Source of the DNA: Arcobacter caeni
GTDB taxonomy: Bacteria; Campylobacterota; Campylobacteria; Campylobacterales; Arcobacteraceae
DNA: 64,000 bases
Direction of reading: 5' to 3'
NCBI RefSeq assembly: GCF_003063245.1
Contig: NZ_MUXE01000011.1
Coordinates: forward strand, 1-64,000
A program made the position numbers and the translations under genes. Below are positions 8,497 to 16,859 of this stretch, piece by piece (the first letter of the stretch is position 1; each line of letters starts with the position of its first letter). The notes below the pieces were generated by a model. The model saw only the letters and a program-made list of their open reading frames with translations, did no database searches and was not told the DNA's origin.

Positions 8497-9985
8497 AATA
8501 TTTATAATTTATATTTTTTTTCTAACAGGATTATTTGCAGATGTTAAATTAACAGTTACAAGTCCTACAATTTATGAGGGTGAATTAGCTAGTTTTACAA
8601 TTACTTCAAATAGTGATGGTGATATTGAATTTCCAAAAATTAATACTATTGATACTTATAATATAGTTGATAGATATTCTTCACAATCAACAACAATTAT
8701 AAATGGTCATTATTCAAAAGAAATATCAAAAACATACAGTTTTGCTCCAAAAGAAGATGTAGTAATTCCAGCTTTTGAAATAAAACTTGATGGAAAAGTT
8801 TATACAACAACTCCTCAAAAAATCTCTGTTATAAAACCAAGTGCCAGTAAAGAAGGTGAGAATTTTATAATCCAAATTAAAGCGGATAAAAGCGAAGTTA
8901 AAGTTGGAGAATCAGTTAATTTAACTATTTTATTTAAATATAAACTTGATTCTAAAATTGACCAAATCAGAATGAATGAACCAAAACTTGATAATTTCTG
9001 GATAAAAAAAGTTGGTGACGATGAAAAAAGTAGTGAAAAAGATTATATTATTTATACACAAAAATATCTTTTATTTCCACAAAAATCAGGAGAGTATGAC
9101 TTAAAATCTTTAGAGGCATTAATTGGAAAAGCTGTTAAACAAAAAGTTGCAAATGATTTTTTTAATGACCCATTTTTTGATTCAGTAACAAATAAAATAA
9201 CTTGGCAAAAAATTTATTCAAATAATTTGCATATTTCAGTAAAACCACTGCCAAATAATCTTGAACTTTTTGGAGATTATACTTTACAAACAAGTGTTGA
9301 TAAAATGCAAGTGGAAGCAAATCAGCCTGTAAATCTAAGTATAAATATCAATGGTGTTGGAAATATTGATGATATTCAAAAATTTAATTTAAATATAGAT
9401 AATGTAGTGAGTTATGCAGATGAGCCAAAAATTGATTCTTCTTTTGAAGAAAAAGAGTATAAAGGTAATTTTTCACAAAAAATAGCTTTTGTTGCCCTTG
9501 AAGATTATACAATTCCAAAAATCTCTTTAACTTATTTTGATAAAAAAACAAATCAAGTTAAAACAATTTATTCAAATCCAATAGATATAAAAGTTCAAAA
9601 CAATAATCAAAATGGTAATGCTGTTAAAATTGAAACCGCAAATACTCCAACAAAAGTTTCAAATGAAGAAAAAGTTTCTGAGCTAAAAGAAGATAAAAAC
9701 ATAAATTATATGGTTTTAGCTCTTGTTCTTTTCCTTGTTATTTTAGTGTTACTTTTACTTTTTAGAAATAAAAAAACAGACAAAAAAGCTAAAAAAGATA
9801 TTGTTTTATTAATCAAAAAAGCCAAAAATGACAAAGATTTATTTGAGCTACTTTTACCTTATAATAAAAAAAATGAACTTATTAAAAATACTCTTATAAA
9901 ACTTGAAGAGAATCTTTATAAAAAAACAAATCATAAAATTGACAAAAAAGAGTTAATGAACTTCTTCGAAGATGAAATAGTGTGA
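8477..9985 (+). CDS. batD: BatD, oxygen tolerance protein
   Basis: A 502-residue BatD-family protein with a signal peptide (about 1-21), repeated immunoglobulin-like beta domains in the periplasm (about 22-400), one membrane helix (about 410-428) and a basic cytoplasmic tail. The segment EGENFIIQIKADKSEVKVGE is a typical BatD domain boundary. ATG at 8477 lies inside the end of batC, with AAAGGAG a few bases upstream, so the 20-bp overlap is real. It is the last gene of the moxR-bat operon; a hairpin terminator overlaps its stop codon. Confidence 0.88.
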   Translation: MKNNLGKIFIIYIFFLTGLFADVKLTVTSPTIYEGELASFTITSNSDGDIEFPKINTIDTYNIVDRYSSQSTTIINGHYSKEISKTYSFAPKEDVVIPAFEIKLDGKVYTTTPQKISVIKPSASKEGENFIIQIKADKSEVKVGESVNLTILFKYKLDSKIDQIRMNEPKLDNFWIKKVGDDEKSSEKDYIIYTQKYLLFPQKSGEYDLKSLEALIGKAVKQKVANDFFNDPFFDSVTNKITWQKIYSNNLHISVKPLPNNLELFGDYTLQTSVDKMQVEANQPVNLSININGVGNIDDIQKFNLNIDNVVSYADEPKIDSSFEEKEYKGNFSQKIAFVALEDYTIPKISLTYFDKKTNQVKTIYSNPIDIKVQNNNQNGNAVKIETANTPTKVSNEEKVSELKEDKNINYMVLALVLFLVILVLLLLFRNKKTDKKAKKDIVLLIKKAKNDKDLFELLLPYNKKNELIKNTLIKLEENLYKKTNHKIDKKELMNFFEDEIV

Positions 9986-10010
9986 ATTCAAGTCACACTA
10001 TTTTTATTTC
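9978..10010 (+). terminator. Terminator of the moxR-bat operon
   Basis: TAGTGTGA (9978-9985) pairs perfectly with TCACACTA (9993-10000) around a 7-nt loop and is followed by TTTTTATTTC. The batD stop codon is part of the left arm. Confidence 0.85.
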
Positions 10011-10012
10011 GT

Positions 10013-10018
10013 TATAAT
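10013..10018 (+). promoter_or_regulatory. -10 element of the amidohydrolase-like gene
   Basis: TATAAT inside TTTCGTTATAATTTT, about 30 nt before the ATG. The same core (TTCGTTATAATTTT) recurs before bioD at 11131-11144. Confidence 0.6.
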
Positions 10019-10048
10019 TTTTGTAAATAAATTACAAAAGGAATAACA

Positions 10049-11125
10049 ATGAAATATCTACTATTTTTTGCCTTAATTATGAGTCTTAAAGCTGAAACCT
10101 TTACGCCAATACCCTTAAATAATGAACTTTCATCTTATGAAAAAGTTGCTATTCCTTTTGATAACATTACACTTAAGAAAAACTGGAAAACACGAATTGA
10201 AGCCATAAAAAATGTAGGAATCATACCTTTGATTGATGTGGAATCTTCTTTTAATCCTAAAGATTTTAATCTTATCAATTATGCTAAGACCATGGATGAT
10301 GAGGGAATTGCAATGATTGCTTTTTCTGCACAAATTGGAGAAAAAGCTTATGAAAAAGAGTCTAAGTTATGGCATGATTCACCAAGAAATCTTATGAGTG
10401 CTGATCCTTCTCGTTATGTGCCAACTTCAACTGCTGGAACATATCCTGCGTGGACTAAAGAGCCAGAAAATTTTATTAAAGAAAGCATCAAACAAGCTAC
10501 ACTTCAACACTATTTGCTCTTGGGTGAATTTGAATTTAGACATTATCTTTCTCCAAGACAATACAAACGAAATGAGTATTATAGAGATGTAAATATTCCC
10601 ATAGACTCACCAGCATCTCATCTTTTGTTTAAATTTGCCAATGAATTTGGTATTCCTTTTCAAATACACTATGAAATAGAAGATGAATTATTCGAACCTT
10701 TAGAAAAAATGCTTCAACTTTACCCAAAAGCAAAAGTTATTTGGTGTCATCTAGCACAAATAAGATATAGCGAAAAAGCAAAAAAATATGACCCAAAACT
10801 TGTAAGAGGATTAATTGAGCGTCATCCTAATCTTTATTTTGATTTAGCTTTTGGAGATAAAGACTCAATTTATAAACCAAGTAATGAATTTCAATCAAGA
10901 ATTTGGGATAGAAACACTGGAAAACTCAAACCTGAATGGGCGAAACTTATAGAAGATTATCCTTATCACTTTTTAACTGCCTTTGATATTGGTGGAGATA
11001 GAGAAGATGAATTAAAAAATAAAGCAATATCTTCTCGTGAAGTTTTAAAAAGTTTATCATCTAAAACACAAGAAATTGTGGCATATAAAGCATTTTGGAA
11101 ACTTATTTTTAATGAAGACTATTAA
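10049..11125 (+). CDS. Exported amidohydrolase-like (TIM-barrel) protein
   Basis: A 358-residue protein with a short signal peptide (MKYLLFFALIMSLKA). The rest resembles metal-dependent hydrolases of the amidohydrolase_2 type: LGEFEFRHY, FQIHYEIED, KVIWCHLAQ and a late AFDIGGDRED that could provide the final Asp. The His residues in the HYE and CHLAQ segments fit strand-end metal ligands of a TIM barrel. An exported member is uncommon, since most of these enzymes are cytoplasmic. Substrate unknown. Strong SD (AAAAGGAATAACA) and own promoter; flanked by unrelated genes. I cannot exclude a non-catalytic relative. Confidence 0.65.
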   Translation: MKYLLFFALIMSLKAETFTPIPLNNELSSYEKVAIPFDNITLKKNWKTRIEAIKNVGIIPLIDVESSFNPKDFNLINYAKTMDDEGIAMIAFSAQIGEKAYEKESKLWHDSPRNLMSADPSRYVPTSTAGTYPAWTKEPENFIKESIKQATLQHYLLLGEFEFRHYLSPRQYKRNEYYRDVNIPIDSPASHLLFKFANEFGIPFQIHYEIEDELFEPLEKMLQLYPKAKVIWCHLAQIRYSEKAKKYDPKLVRGLIERHPNLYFDLAFGDKDSIYKPSNEFQSRIWDRNTGKLKPEWAKLIEDYPYHFLTAFDIGGDREDELKNKAISSREVLKSLSSKTQEIVAYKAFWKLIFNEDY

Positions 11126-11134
11126 ATGATTCGT

Positions 11135-11140
11135 TATAAT
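11135..11140 (+). promoter_or_regulatory. -10 element of bioD
   Basis: TATAAT in GATTCGTTATAATTTTAC, about 24 nt before the bioD ATG. It shares the TTCGTTATAATTTT core with the promoter at 10013. Confidence 0.55.
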
Positions 11141-11163
11141 TTTACAAAAAATAAAGAGAAAAT

Positions 11164-11781
11164 ATGAAAAAGATTTTATTTGTAAGTGCTACAAATACAG
11201 ATGTAGGTAAAACTTACGCTTGTGAAAAACTACTTAAACATTATGCAAAAAAAGGCTTCAAAGTAGGATATTTTAAACCTTTTGAAACTGGTGTTATTGA
11301 TTTTCCCCTTGATGGCACTAAAATGTTAAATTTAGTAAAAACTTTAAATCCCTCTTTTGATGTTTCAATAAATGATTGTGTTCCTTATCAATTTAAACTT
11401 CCAGCAGCTCCTTATGTGGCAAAAGAAAACACTATTATAGATATAGAGTTTTTAAAAGAGAAAAAGAAGTATTTATTACAATTTTGTGATGTTCTTATTA
11501 TTGAGGGTGCTGGTGGATTAATGGTTCCAATTGAAAAAGATTTATTTATTATTGATTTAATAAAAATATTTGAGGCTAATGCAATTTTAATAGCACCATC
11601 AAAACTTGGATGTATTAATGACACCCTCCTTTCTGTAAATGCTTTAAAAGCAAAAAACATAGATTTTGAATTATTTATAAATTTATATGAAGATATAAAT
11701 AGCTTTGAAAAAGTATCAAAACCATTTTTACTTGACTACTTTGGAAAGCTAAATTTCTTAGAAGATTTGGAAAAATCGTAA
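11164..11781 (+). CDS. bioD: Dethiobiotin synthetase
   Basis: BioD catalyses the ATP-dependent ring closure of 7,8-diaminopelargonic acid with CO2 to dethiobiotin, the penultimate step of biotin synthesis. The 205 residues carry the family P-loop (SATNTDVGKTY, 8-18), a KPFETG substrate-binding segment, and the EGAGGLMVPI motif near 118-127. Length is slightly short but normal for Campylobacterota. No other bio gene is in the window, so biotin genes are dispersed here. The SD is weak (AAAGAG). Confidence 0.93.
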   Translation: MKKILFVSATNTDVGKTYACEKLLKHYAKKGFKVGYFKPFETGVIDFPLDGTKMLNLVKTLNPSFDVSINDCVPYQFKLPAAPYVAKENTIIDIEFLKEKKKYLLQFCDVLIIEGAGGLMVPIEKDLFIIDLIKIFEANAILIAPSKLGCINDTLLSVNALKAKNIDFELFINLYEDINSFEKVSKPFLLDYFGKLNFLEDLEKS

Positions 11782-11790
11782 GATTTTCTA
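11771..11790 (+). terminator. Possible terminator of bioD
   Basis: AAAATC and GATTTT flank GTAA and overlap the bioD stop codon, followed by CTAAATTTTC. The stem is short and A/T-rich, so this is a weak call. Confidence 0.35.
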
Positions 11791-11861
11791 AATTTTCTCA
11801 AATTTTTCTTAACTTTTCCATTTTGTAACACTCATTTTTATGTGGTTTTTGTAGATTTTAG

Positions 11862-11867
11862 TACAAT
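11862..11867 (+). promoter_or_regulatory. -10 element with periodic T-tracts, no gene behind it
   Basis: TACAAT preceded by T-tracts recurring roughly every 10-15 nt (near 11821, 11836, 11846 and 11857), the promoter style described for Campylobacter and Helicobacter. The predicted start is about 11874, immediately before an ATG and the long inverted repeat 11878-11941. No protein gene of normal size begins here. Confidence 0.5.
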
Positions 11868-11873
11868 TTTTAC

Positions 11874-11945
11874 TATGAATTTAAGTTTCATCTCCCTTGT
11901 TTCTGGGCTTTATTGACCTTTCCTGATTTTAAACTTAAATTTATT
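11874..11945 (+). ncRNA. Candidate C/U-rich small RNA or leader element
   Basis: An 11-bp perfect inverted repeat, AATTTAAGTTT (11878-11888) and AAACTTAAATT (11931-11941), closes a 42-nt pyrimidine-rich loop. The loop contains CTCCCTTG and ACCTTTCC, complementary to Shine-Dalgarno sequences, and a CCC/GGG pair (11894-11896, 11905-11907). A promoter-like TACAAT lies just upstream. The same RNA would hold a leaderless 13-codon frame (11875-11916, MNLSFISLVSGLY). ACCTTTC at 11916-11922 is the exact complement of GAAAGGT (12064-12070), the ribosome binding site of the next gene. I recognise no known RNA family; both sRNA and cis-leader are open. Confidence 0.4.
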
Positions 11946-12012
11946 TGCTATTTCAAAACACATTAAAACAATTCATTTTAAATGGTGTATAACTTTCTTG
12001 TTAGTTTTCAAG

Positions 12013-12018
12013 TATAAT
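12013..12018 (+). promoter_or_regulatory. -10 element of the CoA-ester operon
   Basis: TATAAT in AAGTATAATAATT, about 60 nt before the first ATG of the operon. No clear -35; upstream DNA is T-rich. A transcript from here would exclude the element at 11874-11945. Confidence 0.55.
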
Positions 12019-12078
12019 AATTATGATGAAAATAAAGAAACACGAATAAAAATTAATATAAAAGAAAGGTAGATAAGA

Positions 12079-13209
12079 ATGACTTCTGCAATAGATTTAT
12101 CTAAATTAACAGCAAATGATGATTTAACACCAGTTCTTGGTGGATATTGGCCTGGTATTCAAATATACTACCCACCAATCAAATTTAATCCACTTGATGG
12201 AACATATGAAAGTATGGAACAAGCAAAACTTAGACTACAAAAACATGCTTATAAAACAAAAGCACATACAGTGTTATTTGACTTAGAAGATGGTTGTAGA
12301 CAAAAAGCTATGTCAAGAGAGTTATTAATTCAAGAATTACCAAAATTTCCTGAAAGAACTTTTCAAATAGCAGTAAGACTTAATCCTTTTAGAACTGATG
12401 AATATGAAGAAGATTTAAAAATGTTAAAACAAATTCATCAATATATTGATGTTATTGTTCTTGCAAAAGCTGGAGAAGTTTATGGATCTGCAGAAATTAG
12501 AGATTTATCTTCTTGGTTAATTTCAATCGGAAGTAAGTTAACAATTCAACCAATTATTGAACATCCAAAATCACTGCAAATTGCGGATAGATTAATGGAA
12601 CATTCAACTGTTAAACATGTTGTTTTTGGAATTCACGATTTTTCTAAAGCAATGGCTTATAAAATCACTCCTCAAGGATGGATTAATGAGTTAGAAACTT
12701 TCTTTAATATGCTTACAATGGAAGCTAGAATTAAAGGTAAAGGTGTTATTGGTGGAGTTGAAGTTATGTTAACACCACATTCATTACCTGATTCTTGTGT
12801 GGAGAAAAAAGATATTAGAAGATGGTTAGATTTACATGGTGATGATGCTAGTAGACATGTTTATGCTCATGCAATTAGAGAAAATGCAATGGGATTAACA
12901 GGAAAACAAATCATTACTCCAAACCATATTAATATTTGTAAAGTTGCGTTTACGCCATCTCCAAATGAAATTGCAAAAGATGTTGCTATTTTAAAAGAAG
13001 CTATCAAAACTGATGCATTATTATCTGGTGCAATTAGATATGAGGGTGAAATGTTAGATCCACCAATGTTTGGTAAATCTTTACAAAATATTTTAAGAGC
13101 TTACGCATTAAGATCTTTAGCAAAAGAAGATGAAATATTCGCATTATCTGTATTAAACAGAATGCCAATTCACACATTTAAAGAAAACTGGCCATACGGT
13201 CAAATTTAG
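12079..13209 (+). CDS. HpcH/HpaI aldolase / CitE-like CoA-ester lyase
   Basis: A 376-residue member of the CitE/malyl-CoA lyase superfamily. FDLEDG (near 75-80), a metal-binding Glu161 (IIEHP) and Asp187 (GIHDFSKAM) are intact, as is the C-terminal GKQIITPNHI segment matching the G-K-x-x-I-H/T-P signature. Such enzymes cleave or form (S)-citramalyl-CoA, malyl-CoA or methylmalyl-CoA. First gene of the operon and 16 bp before the ligase-CitE fusion. Because a second, more Mcl-like lyase is encoded downstream, citramalyl-CoA lyase (acetyl-CoA + pyruvate) is my guess, unproven. SD AAAGGT before ATG. Confidence 0.8.
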   Translation: MTSAIDLSKLTANDDLTPVLGGYWPGIQIYYPPIKFNPLDGTYESMEQAKLRLQKHAYKTKAHTVLFDLEDGCRQKAMSRELLIQELPKFPERTFQIAVRLNPFRTDEYEEDLKMLKQIHQYIDVIVLAKAGEVYGSAEIRDLSSWLISIGSKLTIQPIIEHPKSLQIADRLMEHSTVKHVVFGIHDFSKAMAYKITPQGWINELETFFNMLTMEARIKGKGVIGGVEVMLTPHSLPDSCVEKKDIRRWLDLHGDDASRHVYAHAIRENAMGLTGKQIITPNHINICKVAFTPSPNEIAKDVAILKEAIKTDALLSGAIRYEGEMLDPPMFGKSLQNILRAYALRSLAKEDEIFALSVLNRMPIHTFKENWPYGQI

Positions 13210-13225
13210 TAAGGAGATTATAATT

Positions 13226-15745
13226 ATGAGTTCAAATATTAAAATAGAAATACCTGAATTTTTAAACATCGGGTTTGCTTGTACATCTGCTCATGTGGGA
13301 ACACCTAAAGAGAATAGTGTTGCCATGATTATCGAAGATGATAAATTAGGTACAGATGAAATAACTTATAAAGATTTAGCAACTAAATCTGATCAAGTTT
13401 GTAATTTCTTTACTGGAATTGGATTAGAGCCAAGAGATAGAGTTTTAGTTTGTTTAAAAAACTCTCTTGCTTACCCTATTTCGTTTTTTGGAACTATGAA
13501 AGCTGGAATCATTGCCGTTCCAACTTCTACACTTTTAAGTGGTAGCGAAGTTAAATATCTTGCAGAAGATTCACAAGCAAGAGCTATTGTATTATCAGCA
13601 TCTATGTATGAAAATTTACTTCCATACTTAGAAAATCTTGATAACTTAAAAACAATTGTTATTGCTGGAATTGACAGCGTTGAAAATATCAAAAAGCCAA
13701 AAGATATTAATGTTTATTCATTAAATGAAATTTTTGCATCTACTGACAAAACTCCAAATCATTATAATTCTAAATCAGGTGAACCTGCATATTTAGTTTA
13801 TACATCAGGAACAACTGGTTATCCAAAAGGTGTTTTACACTCTCATAGATCACTAGTTGGAAGAACACCTGCAACTAAATTTTGGTTTGATTTTAAAGAA
13901 AATGACAGAATCATGCATTCTGGTAAATTTAACTGGACTTATGTTTTAGGATCTGCATTAATGGATCCATTATTTAATGGTCATACTGTTATTGCTTATG
14001 AGGGTTCAAATGATGCCTCAACTTGGATTAATTTAATTAAAAAGCACCAATGTACTATATTTATTGGAGTTCCAACAATTTATAGACAAATTATTCAAAA
14101 AACAGATTTTACTTTAGCTGATTGCCCAAGCTTAAGATATTGTATGAGTGCTGGGGAGCATTTATCTGATGAAATGCTTGGACTTTGGAGAGAAAAATTC
14201 AAACAAGATATTTATGAAGCAATTGGAATGAGTGAATGTTCTTATTATATTTCTCACTCAAAGAATAATCCAATTAGACCAGGAAGTGCGGGATTCGTAC
14301 AACCAGGACATACTGTAAAACTTTTAGATCCAGATACTTTGGAAGAAGTAGTTGATGGTGAAGAAGGAATGATTTGTATTGGTGAAGATGATCCAGGATT
14401 ATTCTTAGAGTATTGGCAATTAGAAGAAGAAACTGCAAAATCAAGACATGATGGATATTTTTTCACAGGTGATTATGCTAAAAAAGATGAAGATGGATAT
14501 ATCTGGTTCATTGGTAGAAAAGATGATATTATCAATACTTTTGGATTTAGAGTATCTCCACATGAAATCGAAAGAGTTGTAAAAACTCATGATGCAGTTG
14601 CAGATTGTGTTGCTTTTGGTTTAGATATTGGTAAAGATAAAACAATAGTAGCAATTGCAGTTATTGGACATGAAGAATTATCAAAAGAAAAACAAGCAGA
14701 AATTTTAGCTTTTGCTCAAGCTAACTTAGCAAAATATAAAGCTCCAAAAGAGATTTTTGCAATGCTTGATTATCCAAGAACTAAAAATGGAAAAGTTTTA
14801 AGAAAACAACTTGTTAAACAATTACATGAGCAATATCATGCAATTGAAACAGGAACAAAAGTAGTTGAATATAAAGCAAGAAGATCAATGTTATTTGTAC
14901 CTGCATATAATAAACATAATGTTGAAAAAGCTCGAACAGTACTTGCAGATGCTGTAATTTTTGACCTTGAAGCAATTTTACAAGAACAAAGAGAAGCTGG
15001 AAGAGCTGTAATTAGAGAAGTTTATAAAGAGAGTGGTTCTAAATTTGGTGAATCAGAAAGAGTTCTTAGAATCAATAACTTAGGTTCTGAAGATTTAAGA
15101 AAAGATTTAGAACTTGCAAAAGAGATTGAAATTGATGGTTTATTATTTTCTAAAATTCAATCAAAAGAAGATGTTTTAGAAGCAGTTAAATTAACAGAAG
15201 AAGTAAATCCTAATATATCTTTAATGATTATGATTGAAACTCCTTTATCTGTTTTAAATATTCATGAAATTTGTGCAGCATCTCCTAAAGTTGAAGTTGT
15301 GGTTGTTGGTTCTAATAAACTTGCAAATAGACTTCATATTGATGTTAAAAAAGGTTCAAAAGCGATGTTTAATTACTTATCGCAAATTGCATTAGCATCA
15401 AAAGCTTATGGAAAAACTGTAATTGATGGACCACATTTTGATGTTAATGATGAGTTCGCTTGTGAAGATTCAACAAAAGATGCCTTTAATCTAGGATTTG
15501 ATGGGAAATCACTGATTCATCCTGTTCAAATTGAATATATTAATGATATTTTTACTCCTAAACAATCAGAAGTTGAAGATTATGAGAATATGATTGCAAA
15601 ATATGAAGAAGCTGTAAAAGAAGGTAAAGAAGTTATTTTACATAATGATAAATTAGTAGATTCTTCAAGAATTAAATGGGCTAAAAAAATGATCACTTTA
15701 TATGAAACATATAAAGCTTTAGGTCAAAACCTATTTAATAAATAA
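13226..15745 (+). CDS. Fused acyl-CoA ligase and CitE-like protein
   Basis: An 839-residue two-domain protein. Residues 1 to about 540 are an ANL-superfamily acid-CoA ligase: ATP loop YTSGTTGYPKG (192-202), GMSECSYY, the hinge region TGDYAKKDEDGY and the catalytic-Lys motif PRTKNGK (517-523). From about 552 to 839 it is a CitE-like TIM barrel (RRSMLFVPAYNKHN, then IETP with Glu671, and GKSLIHPVQI). In that domain DLED has become DLEA (580-583), and the second metal ligand Asp of the lyases is Lys698 (GSNKLANRL), so lyase activity is doubtful. The ligase would activate a dicarboxylate such as mesaconate or citramalate. SD AAGGAG; no internal stop or frameshift seen. Confidence 0.85.
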   Translation: MSSNIKIEIPEFLNIGFACTSAHVGTPKENSVAMIIEDDKLGTDEITYKDLATKSDQVCNFFTGIGLEPRDRVLVCLKNSLAYPISFFGTMKAGIIAVPTSTLLSGSEVKYLAEDSQARAIVLSASMYENLLPYLENLDNLKTIVIAGIDSVENIKKPKDINVYSLNEIFASTDKTPNHYNSKSGEPAYLVYTSGTTGYPKGVLHSHRSLVGRTPATKFWFDFKENDRIMHSGKFNWTYVLGSALMDPLFNGHTVIAYEGSNDASTWINLIKKHQCTIFIGVPTIYRQIIQKTDFTLADCPSLRYCMSAGEHLSDEMLGLWREKFKQDIYEAIGMSECSYYISHSKNNPIRPGSAGFVQPGHTVKLLDPDTLEEVVDGEEGMICIGEDDPGLFLEYWQLEEETAKSRHDGYFFTGDYAKKDEDGYIWFIGRKDDIINTFGFRVSPHEIERVVKTHDAVADCVAFGLDIGKDKTIVAIAVIGHEELSKEKQAEILAFAQANLAKYKAPKEIFAMLDYPRTKNGKVLRKQLVKQLHEQYHAIETGTKVVEYKARRSMLFVPAYNKHNVEKARTVLADAVIFDLEAILQEQREAGRAVIREVYKESGSKFGESERVLRINNLGSEDLRKDLELAKEIEIDGLLFSKIQSKEDVLEAVKLTEEVNPNISLMIMIETPLSVLNIHEICAASPKVEVVVVGSNKLANRLHIDVKKGSKAMFNYLSQIALASKAYGKTVIDGPHFDVNDEFACEDSTKDAFNLGFDGKSLIHPVQIEYINDIFTPKQSEVEDYENMIAKYEEAVKEGKEVILHNDKLVDSSRIKWAKKMITLYETYKALGQNLFNK

Positions 15746-15755
15746 GGGAGTAAAT

Positions 15756-16829
15756 TTGTCAAAAATAAGCAATAAAATTAATTTTGGTAACTTTTTTGAA
15801 GATTTTTCAATCGGACAAAAAATAGTTCATCCACTTCCTAGAACAATAAGTGATGGTGATGTATCTTTATACATCGCTTTTACTGGTTCAAGATTTGCTC
15901 TGCACTCTTCTGATACAGTTGCAATTGAAATGGGATATTCTAAAAAACCAATTGATGATATGTTAATGTTTCACCTAACATTTGGAAAATCTGTTCAAGA
16001 TGTATCTTTAAATGCAATTGCAAACTTAGGTTATGCAGAGATGTCTTTTCCTAATCCAGTTTACGTTGGTGACACAGTTTCTATGACATCAACTGTAATT
16101 GGATTAAAAGAGAATTCAAATGGTAAAAGTGGAGTTGTTTATGTTCACTCTATTGGTGTAAATCAAAATTGTGAAGAAGTTTTAAATTTCAAAAGATGGG
16201 TTATGGTTCATAAAAAAGATAAAGAGACTTTATCAAATATTAACGAAGTTCCAACTTTTGCAAAAACAACACCAATTGCAGATGTAATAAATATTCCAAC
16301 AATCAAAACTATAGATACAGATGCAAGTGGTGGAAAATATTTCTTTGAAGATTATGAAGCTGGTGAGAGATTAAATCACCCTGAGGGAATTACTATTGAT
16401 AATAGTGATCATACATTAGCAACAAAGTTATATCAAAACAATGCAAAAGTACATTTTAATGACCATATGATGAAAAGTTCACCGATGGGTCAAAGACTTA
16501 TGTATGGTGGAATCATTATTTCAATGGCAAGAGCTCTTTCTTTTAATGGTTTACAAAATGCACAATGGGTTTATGCTATTAATAGTGGAGCTCATGCAAA
16601 CCCTACATATGCAGGTGATACTATTTATGCATATACAGAAGTTATTGAAACAATAGATGTAAATAGAGAAGATATTGGATTATTAAGACTTAGAACCGTG
16701 GCTATTAAAAACCAAGTTTCTAAAGAGATTGAAAATCCAAAAAGTGAAGATGGTAAATATTTACCAAATGTTGTTCTTGATTTGGATTATACAGTTGTAA
16801 TTCCAAAGAAAAAAACTGAAAAAAAATAA
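15756..16829 (+). CDS. mch: Mesaconyl-CoA hydratase (beta-methylmalyl-CoA dehydratase)
   Basis: A 357-residue double hot-dog MaoC-type hydratase. The two halves (about 10-170 and 190-350) each begin with an FFEDF/FFEDY-x-x-G motif. TISDGDVSLYIAFTGSRFAL, HLTFGKSVQDVSLNAIANLG and GGIIISMARALSFNGL match what I recall of Mch from Rhodobacter and Chloroflexus, which interconverts beta-methylmalyl-CoA and mesaconyl-C1-CoA. The start is TTG at 15756 with GGGAG at good spacing, 10 bp after the ligase fusion; the next ATG is far inside the conserved region. It is the best diagnostic gene for the pathway of this operon. Confidence 0.85.
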   Translation: MSKISNKINFGNFFEDFSIGQKIVHPLPRTISDGDVSLYIAFTGSRFALHSSDTVAIEMGYSKKPIDDMLMFHLTFGKSVQDVSLNAIANLGYAEMSFPNPVYVGDTVSMTSTVIGLKENSNGKSGVVYVHSIGVNQNCEEVLNFKRWVMVHKKDKETLSNINEVPTFAKTTPIADVINIPTIKTIDTDASGGKYFFEDYEAGERLNHPEGITIDNSDHTLATKLYQNNAKVHFNDHMMKSSPMGQRLMYGGIIISMARALSFNGLQNAQWVYAINSGAHANPTYAGDTIYAYTEVIETIDVNREDIGLLRLRTVAIKNQVSKEIENPKSEDGKYLPNVVLDLDYTVVIPKKKTEKK

Positions 16830-16859
16830 TAAAATTTAAATTTAACAAAAGGAAATAAT

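Noticed and set aside
11875-11916. 13-codon frame MNLSFISLVSGLY as an attenuation leader peptide
   Set aside because: No run of a single regulatory amino acid and no SD; kept only as part of the RNA element, not called as a gene.
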